Positions 19,622 through 25,434 of a stretch of DNA of 25,434 nucleotides are shown piece after piece. The notes beneath the pieces were generated by a model. That model had not been told where the DNA came from. It saw only the letters and a program-made list of their open reading frames with translations, and did no database searches. The stretch comes from Lingula anatina. Lineage: Eukaryota; Brachiopoda; Lingulata; Lingulida; Lingulidae. Each line of letters opens with the position of its first letter. The stretch's first letter is position 1. The position numbers and the translations under genes are program-made. Location of the stretch: contig NW_019776018.1 in NCBI RefSeq assembly GCF_001039355.2, positions 112,677-138,110 on the forward strand, in the 5' to 3' direction.

Positions 19622-20655
19622 GTTGTCAGCACCGCTATGGACACAGTCAAATCCTTTGTTTAAATCCGTTCAGGAAAAGATATCCTCTGAATCAATGTGG
19701 TGAGACACTACTCTCCACCAAGAGGTACAACGCGAGATAATGCTGTCAATGTATACTCCTACGAAATCGCAAGGTTGAAGCCAAACAGACACGCCGCCCT
19801 GCCCGGTGAAGATCAACTTTCTGCTGTCCATTAAGGAAATGAGTACACCCTCAATGTATTAGCAATTTTACTTGATCGAAAGCCTTGCCTGTGACAAGAT
19901 AGAAGTGGTCCCAAATCCAGCCAAACTGGCGTCAAAGATACGCTTAGGAAAATGATAAATCCCTGTTTTGCTCTGCAAGTGACTTGAATATGAGTTAGAG
20001 TGGAAACCACAGTCTGCTGCGTCTTACTTTCTCTTGTTTTCTGCAGAATTGGGTGCGGTCGGGAATTATTAGAAGTAAATAACTTCGCACCATATGGTGG
20101 GAGAAGAGCGTATAAATGTCAGACTTGCGAGTAGCAGCTTGCAAACACCTCAGTAACACGACCGATTATAATGTATTTAATACATTTCTGAGAACCTATA
20201 GCTACGAGTGTGCGTACATGAATTTTAATACCACATTAACCTTTCTGTAGCTTATTTCAACTTTATCTTTCTTAAATGAATCTCTCTCTGATTAACAAAG
20301 TTAATGGAAAACCAGTTCATCATGTACTGGTTTTTAAATGCACTTTTAACTGGCTAAAAAAATTGACGAAATCTGAGAATCTTTTTTATTTTAATGAATG
20401 TGTTTTTCAAGTGTGAAGATCTAGATAATCGTGTTTCTGAAACGTAAGCAATTAAGACACAAGTAGCCGCAAATTATTATCTTACTACCTCTGCTTTTTT
20501 TCCACAAAAAGAAAGAAAATGGACAACAAGGTAAAGTTATTTTGAAGGAAAGCTAGGTGAAGTATACCGTCGACAAATCCAGGATTTTAAAAAGACTGCC
20601 TGCGGAGACACAAAGAAATGTGAGTGCGCTTTTCATCATAAATTGAATGGATTGA
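19622..20655. other. Unassigned, with a TATA-like site at 20111
   Basis: Contains the presumed upstream region of the minus-strand exon at 19549-19621. A plus-strand TATAAA at 20111-20116 has a plausible start region about 30 bases on (near 20141). Plus-strand ATG codons following it are closed within a few codons, so any transcript here would need splicing. Otherwise no gene seen. Confidence 0.35.
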
Positions 20656-20667
20656 GCACATCAGTAA

Positions 20668-20985
20668 ATTGAGTCATAATTATTACTTTACTGGGATTTG
20701 TACAAGCAGGTAAGTTTGTATGTGACTATTTTTAAAGTTTTTTTGAGATAATTGTTTTGTTAATTCTTTTAATAAATCTGGATTGCAGGTGTGACAGGAA
20801 TGGTAGTCCCAGGAATGGAAGTCTGGGTCCCGTATGATTATTACAGGTTAGGGTTAGTTGGAGATCTGGGGTTAGTGCATGTAAATGGAACGAATGTCAT
20901 TTGTACAAAGTATAGGGGAACGGACTACGGTTCCTACCGTTTCTGTCACACCGGCATGGTGAAAAGGAGGAGTTGGTCTGTCTGA
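20668..20985 (+). CDS. Candidate 3' exons of a small secreted protein
   Basis: A piece ending at a perfect donor (exon end 20710, then GTAAGT) encodes VIIITLLGFVQA, resembling the end of a signal peptide. After a 78-nt intron, an acceptor (TGGATTGCAG, exon start 20789) continues in phase with G-VTGMVVPGMEVWVPYDYY and is open to TGA at 20985. The mature part would be about 65 residues, ending KRRSWSV, with two cysteines. A start codon is missing because TGA precedes the hydrophobic stretch in frame, so an upstream exon would be required. ATTAAA at 21009-21014 and an A-run at 21028-21039 follow. No family recognised; alternatively exon 20789-20985 could be spliced to VWA copy 3. Confidence 0.25.
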
Positions 20986-21626
20986 AATAATGTTCGCTCA
21001 AATATTGATTAAATATAGACCCAAGTAAAAAAAAAAAGATATTCAATTTCCACATCCCTTTCGGACACCACGCATAATCTATTCTAAAAAAAGTTTTCTC
21101 CTTGGTAGAGGTAATAATAAGATATGCTATGATAAAGATGAGACGAATTTGTGTCGGATAATCCTAAGCGCCCTATATGTTACAGCTTAGGTTGCACATT
21201 CTCCTAAGGGTTGTGAGAAAGAATTATAATTGAAAAACGATCTATAACAACCAGGCATGTATGACACAGTGTGTTTGATGATTTATGGTATTTTTCTGTG
21301 TATATTTAATATATAACATACATTGCGAAGAAAGAAAGATATAAATCTTATATAATATTAGATCGGTGGGTGAATCAACTATTTTAGCTAGGAAAAGCAG
21401 GGTGGGCAGCAGTTTAGCTGATCATTTACTGTACCTACACTTATGAACGTCACTGTATCAATTCACACTTGCGAGCATATCTACATCAATACCAGCAGAT
21501 TATATTTGGGATCTTCACTGTATATGAATTTTCCTTGAAATGTATCCATATTTATGAGCATTAATGTATAACAGTAGTTCAGTTAATTTATGTAAATGAA
21601 CACCGGTATATTTTAACAATTAACTC
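20986..21626. other. Intergenic sequence 3' of the dipeptidase
   Basis: AT-rich with no coding signal. On the minus strand, ATTAAA at 21310-21305 is the nearest candidate polyadenylation hexamer I noticed for the dipeptidase, about 320 bases after its stop. Confidence 0.4.
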
Positions 21627-23119
21627 TCATCCAAATATTTCCCAGTTTGTGCTGATGCAGCTATGATCTGGTATTTCATTAATATCAATGAGAGTCTCAA
21701 ATGCAGGTTGATCCACTTTGGACATTTTTACCTGTAAGGAAAAAAATTAACACGTATATACGTAATTTTGGAAATGAAATAGGTCGGAAAACATGCAATT
21801 GGCGGGAATGAGGGAGCGAAGTTAGCTTTCAGCTGAAAATCGATTCTGATCAAAGTTTGCGCTCAGCATTAGGTCAGTTTTTTTAATAAACAATTTAAGT
21901 TGAAAAATTGTTGACAAAAGTTTTTTAAACTGATTCCAGCCAGCCGCGCCAAAAGCCAAATGGAACACAAAATGGCAGGCAGACCTAGATTGTCGGCGGT
22001 GAAACCGTGCCCTAAGTTTTATTTGTAGAGATCGTCTCTGAGAAGATTTATAATGAAACTTTTGGTCCAAAATAAAATCGCAACACCAGCACACATCTCA
22101 AAGGCAATAACACAACCTCGCTATAAGACATGGTGTGGTGCCCAAGGGGACGGTAGCCAAGGGAACACATCGTTGATATGGTCACTGCTCGTGGCCCTTT
22201 CATGTGATAAAGACGGCCTGTCAGCCGTGGGCATATTGGCTTGGACGGGTTTTACCTCTATCATAAATGTTTACTTTTTTCATAGCAGTATAGAGAAGTA
22301 TGCATACTTTATACTGCTTGCCACACACATGTACGCCATTTTCCGGAAAAAAAAACCCTCACATGCATTCTTACTGTTGAAAACCTTTAACTGCACCCTG
22401 AAGAACTCGTTGAAAAAAAAACAATAAGGTGCTTCTTTAAACACAGAAACCCCGTCTTTCTCACCTCCTCCACCTTTCTGAACACCCTAAGAAAGTTTTT
22501 CCCGGCAAGTTTTTCCAGCTCTTCCTCACTCCAACCACGTGACATCAACTCGTAGAGAATGTTGGGGAATTTCGAGACGTCTTCTAGACCAACAGGATAC
22601 CTGTGATTACAATACGTTAAATGAAACGGTGCATTTGCATTTGTATTATCAGTGTTGTTCAGTAATATATAACATAGAGTCACTGTGATATTTCTGACGA
22701 CGGAAATAAATCACGGGACTGATATATTTTTTTATTTAAATCAAGGAACATTAATGAAAATAAAATATTTCTCTTTAATCTTCTTGTTTAAATACACATA
22801 ATTCTAATGGTCAAAAAATTATTTCTTATTCAAATGATACATTAAACAAAGTTAGCCCATAGCGCGTTAATTGGTTTCGGTATTTTCCCCGTACGTGCAA
22901 TCTCTATTCGTAAACTTTGTATTACAGCATCTTTTCTCACCTGTCTATTCCATCAAAGTCGCTGCCTAGTCCAACGTGATCAACGCCGGTTATATTGCGT
23001 ATGTACTCTATGTGATCTGAAGCATACAATAGTATACAATAAGGAAAGCGCTCACTGAATTTTACAGAAGTGGTTAATAATATACAGCAGTGTTTTTCTT
23101 ACAATTTCGTCTCATTTGG

Positions 23120-23169
<50 letters not shown>

Positions 23170-24842
23170 TCTGAATCGCGGATCAAGGTTCTGAGTTGCG
23201 GATTCAGGTTACAAAGCGGGAATGAAACTTAATTTATTTGAAATAATTGAAGCATTTACAATTTTGTAGTTATGATCGTGGTTTGACATTGCAACATTAA
23301 TATTTTGTATTTGTCGCCAGTCGAGCGACCACAGCCGTATTTTGTGACACTAGGCTATTTTAAGATATATAGTGCTTACCTATGACTTGGTTGATATCAG
23401 CGGGTCTCCAGTCCTGTTCCCCTGTGTATGTGTTTTCAGCGGAGCAGTTTATAAAATCATTGTAGAAGTTAACCATAACTATGCCGCCGTTTTCTTTCTA
23501 TAGAACAAAAAGAACAACACTACTACCCTCTGTAGGTTGTTAAAACGACAAGACTCCGAAATTTAATCTAAATTGTGTACAAATACATGTAAACTGATCA
23601 AAATCATGAATGGAGTACGGGCGCTATTTTAAGCACAAGAAAATGCCTCTACTCAGATTAACCAAGTAAAATAATGTTCAAAGAGCAATCGCTCATTGAA
23701 GAATAAGCACTTTATTCAAGGTCTGTCTCAAATGTATCCTTCTGGCTTCCTTTTAGCTAAATCCAAGTCTTTTAACAATTTATCAATTACCAAACTATTT
23801 ATAAATAACCGTGTTGTGAATGCCTAACTACACAGGGGCGAATCTAGAGATATTTTCTGACAGTCTCCCAAATTATCTTTGTTGATCCATCCTCCATTTT
23901 GACCGTCTTCTGACAGAAAACATACGATACACGTCAATGTTAACTTGAAAATCTGACCGTCTTCCGGAAGACCCAGAAGACGGCCTAAATCCGCCCCTGC
24001 TACATGCATTTATTCGTAAGTTTACTAAATCAAAGCTGCTGGTTTTTCAAAGAGACCTATAGTTCGACATACCACTCGTACAAGGACATCATCCGGAACA
24101 TTTCTGACGTGAGGACAAAGTGCGAAAGCAGACGAGTGGCTGAAGATGACCGGTGCTTCAGACACGTTCAGGGCCGCGTGCATAGTGTCCACGGCCACGT
24201 GCGACAGGTCTACCATCATTCCTAAGCGATTCATCTCCTTCACGACGATCTAGAAAAAAAGAAAACAAGAATCACATACTTTTTAATAAATATTGTTCAT
24301 TTTGAGTGATATAGCGCCGTTTAAAATCTCCTGAGATCAAAATCGCCAAGGGCAAAATTCTCCCTTGTAAAGAGGGTCCTATTGGGGGGGGGGGGGGGGG
24401 GGTCACAGTTCACGGGAAATAAAATCATCAATTCACAATCACACTAAATTAAACTTTTTTTCAGATTTCACTGATAATGTGGGTCAAAAATCCTAAAATT
24501 CACGAATATCCGAATACAATGACTTCGTTTCACAAAGGGCGAAGAAAAAAAAATCGTATTCACGAGACACGGGAATAGGGCGCTTCCCAGATCACACTAA
24601 ATAATATGAACCTTTCACGCATTTCGGAAATAAAAAGCGGCTTTCACGGGTCACGACATACGCAATGGGATCCTCTATAAAGAAAAGACAGGTGTTTATT
24701 CCGCTATTTTATATTTAAAAATAGAGGGCATTCGAATGACAATTTCCTACCCCTTTGTATCCGCCACTGCCTTACCTTGCCGAAGTCCGTCAGACCGTGG
24801 TGGACAGGCTTTCGTTGCCTGGTAGCGACGTTGCAGTCAGCC
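21627..24842 (-). CDS. DPEP: Membrane (renal) dipeptidase family, C-terminal 225 residues, 5' end outside window
   Basis: Six minus-strand exons: 24842-24776, 24249-24073, 23497-23380, 23016-22941, 22600-22465 and 21731-21627. All have GT-AG borders and matching phases, and they join into one frame ending TGA. Landmarks in order are [16 protein letters not shown] (family zinc His), [10 protein letters not shown] (second zinc His), RNVPDDVL (substrate-binding Arg), [18 protein letters not shown] (active-site Asp), [19 protein letters not shown], and [11 protein letters not shown] near the end. The family hydrolyses dipeptides, including cysteinyl-glycine and leukotriene D4, with two zinc ions. 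The first zinc ligands and the signal peptide must lie to the right of the window. The chain ends ten residues after the conserved late Cys, with no hydrophobic GPI-attachment tail as in mammalian DPEP1, suggesting a soluble secreted form. Introns 1 and 2 hold mobile elements; exons are undamaged. Confidence 0.93.
21732..22464. other. Last dipeptidase intron, no gene seen
   Basis: A 733-bp intron. A plus-strand open frame of 124 codons (22053-22427) has no recognised domain or splice support and is most likely chance. Confidence 0.6.
23119..23168. repeat. TAA trinucleotide microsatellite
   Basis: About 16 uninterrupted AAT/TAA repeats in a dipeptidase intron (between exons 23380-23497 and 22941-23016). 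Confidence 0.95.
23833..23999. mobile_element. 167-bp MITE family G, copy 2, in a dipeptidase intron
   Basis: Ends CAGGGGCGAATCTAGAG and AAATCCGCCCCTG are inverted, with CTACA duplicated on each side (23828-23832, 24000-24004). Its reverse complement aligns along its whole length to the element at 15369-15536, including the GAAGACGGTCA motifs, so both belong to one family. Confidence 0.88.
24372..24675. mobile_element. TCACG-rich MITE-like element in a dipeptidase intron
   Basis: Approximate inverted ends (GAGGGTCCTATTG at 24372; CAATGGGATCCTC ending 24675, 11 of 13 bases matching) enclose about 300 bp with repeated TTCACGGG/ATTCACGA/TTCACGAGACACG motifs in non-coding sequence. A run of 19 G (24384-24402) lies next to the left end. 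Target duplication is not clear. Confidence 0.5.
24384..24402. repeat. Poly-G run (19 G)
   Basis: Uninterrupted G homopolymer in the AT-rich intron; a potential G-quadruplex and a likely place for sequencing length errors. Confidence 0.95.
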
Positions 24843-25119
24843 CTGAAAATGATGTCACATTAAACGGCATTCAGTTTTTGAATTTTAAATTAACATTTTG
24901 TAGAGCTGTGAACTATCGTGTTATGTTCTGAATATCATATTCAGTTTTAACAAATATAGATAACTTCAGCTTACGGGCTGGGATTTTAACAATTTTAACA
25001 ATTTTATTAAACTATTACTTTTATTGAGCAAAAATGTTCATTAACTTGGCAGTTGGATCATTAATGAAAATGATCAAACACAGGCCAAAAATCCTTCATG
25101 TCGTTAGCTTAAGCATAAA

Positions 25120-25186
25120 TAGGGACGGGGGTCGATTTATCTGACATTTACAAGATGGTCCTAGCCGCTACACCACCTAGCGGTCA
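25120..25186 (-). mobile_element. tRNA-derived SINE-like head
   Basis: On the minus strand GGTGGTGTAGCGGCTAGGAC (about 25178-25159) resembles a tRNA A box (TAGCGGCTAGG). About 30 bases later ATCGACCCCCG (about 25135-25125) resembles a decayed B box. These are pol III internal promoter elements typical of tRNA-derived SINEs. No full tRNA fold or defined tail was established. Confidence 0.4.
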
Positions 25187-25210
25187 GCGAGTAACAACTT
25201 CTCACATCAT

Positions 25211-25332
25211 TACCCTCTACCAGGGTCACAGATTGATTTTTCACAAGATATTCACATATAATGTCTTAAGATAAATCAGTTGATTCTCTGTGGAAAATGT
25301 GCCTATAATATCTGCCACCCTTGTAGAGGGTA
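25211..25332. repeat. Short inverted repeat pair
   Basis: TACCCTCTACCAGGGT (25211-25226) and ACCCTTGTAGAGGGTA (25317-25332) are inverted with one mismatch, 90 bases apart. They could be the ends of a small MITE or a hairpin; the core is non-coding. Confidence 0.4.
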
Positions 25333-25434
25333 TCACACCAGTCTGAAATAGGCCTACCGGTCCAGGTTGACTGTAAGCTAAATTTGTGAAAGATTTTCAG
25401 CTTGTGTTAGATAATTTTCATTATTATTATTACT

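Noticed and set aside
20846-20875. TTAGGGTTAG telomere-like motif
   Set aside because: Fewer than two full repeats; not a telomeric array.
18561-21600. Search for exons 4 and 5 of VWA copy 3
   Set aside because: No sequence resembling TATGPALQLAKTEL, VWVITDGKSNSG or LNQIGDSGC was found, so copy 3 is called truncated and not merely stretched by a long intron.
22053-22427. 124-codon plus-strand open frame
   Set aside because: Lies wholly in a dipeptidase intron on the opposite strand, without family features or splice support.
23824-24009. Minus-strand open frame of 61 codons
   Set aside because: Coincides with MITE family G copy 2.
1-25434. CRISPR-like spaced repeats or bacterial operon structure
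   Set aside because: Repeats are contiguous microsatellites or dispersed mobile elements; introns and polyadenylation signals show eukaryotic DNA.

Overview
This looks like metazoan nuclear DNA. It has short exons with GT-AG introns, AATAAA sites, TATA-box promoters, dense CA, GA, TAA and TAAA microsatellites, Tc1/mariner-type transposons and many small inverted-repeat elements. A marine invertebrate, perhaps a mollusc or other lophotrochozoan, fits this texture, but nothing here fixes the species. There are no bacterial operons, rRNA genes or CRISPR arrays.

Layout. (1) Positions 1-913: microsatellites and one possible minus-strand exon (about 69-233) whose frame looks disrupted. (2) Positions about 914-18560: three head-to-tail copies of a duplicated unit on the plus strand, starting near 914, 8076 and 16090. 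Each carries a five-exon gene for a small secreted protein made of a signal peptide plus one von Willebrand factor A (VWA) domain. Copies 1 (3421-5520) and 2 (9969-14053) are complete, each 264 aa with identical exon lengths (55, 218, 169, 159, 194 nt). Copy 3 (17514-18516) keeps only exons 1-3, and its homology stops inside what looks like a transposon end. The units have been remodelled by separate insertions: a Tc1-like element in intron 3 of copy 2, a second Tc1-like family downstream of copies 1 and 2, a 570-bp foldback element, and several MITEs. Copies lacking an insertion give natural empty sites. (3) Positions about 18560-21600: mostly unassigned, with two weak candidate small secreted-protein loci (minus-strand first exon 19549-19621; plus-strand exon 20789-20985). 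(4) Positions 21627-24842: six minus-strand exons giving the C-terminal 225 residues and stop of a membrane (renal) dipeptidase family protein; its 5' part lies beyond the right edge. Its introns hold a MITE related to one in unit 2, a TCACG-rich element with 19 consecutive G, and a tRNA-derived SINE-like head.

How the genes relate. The VWA genes are paralogues with near-identical promoters, so shared expression is likely. VWA domains usually bind protein ligands through a metal at the MIDAS site, so the products are probably extracellular adhesion, matrix or recognition proteins; the exact role cannot be read from sequence. The dipeptidase is a neighbour with no evident functional tie. The most interesting content is the young, diverging VWA array: a copy-specific cysteine pair, a truncated third copy with phase-compatible downstream acceptors, and a clear record of element insertions between paralogues.
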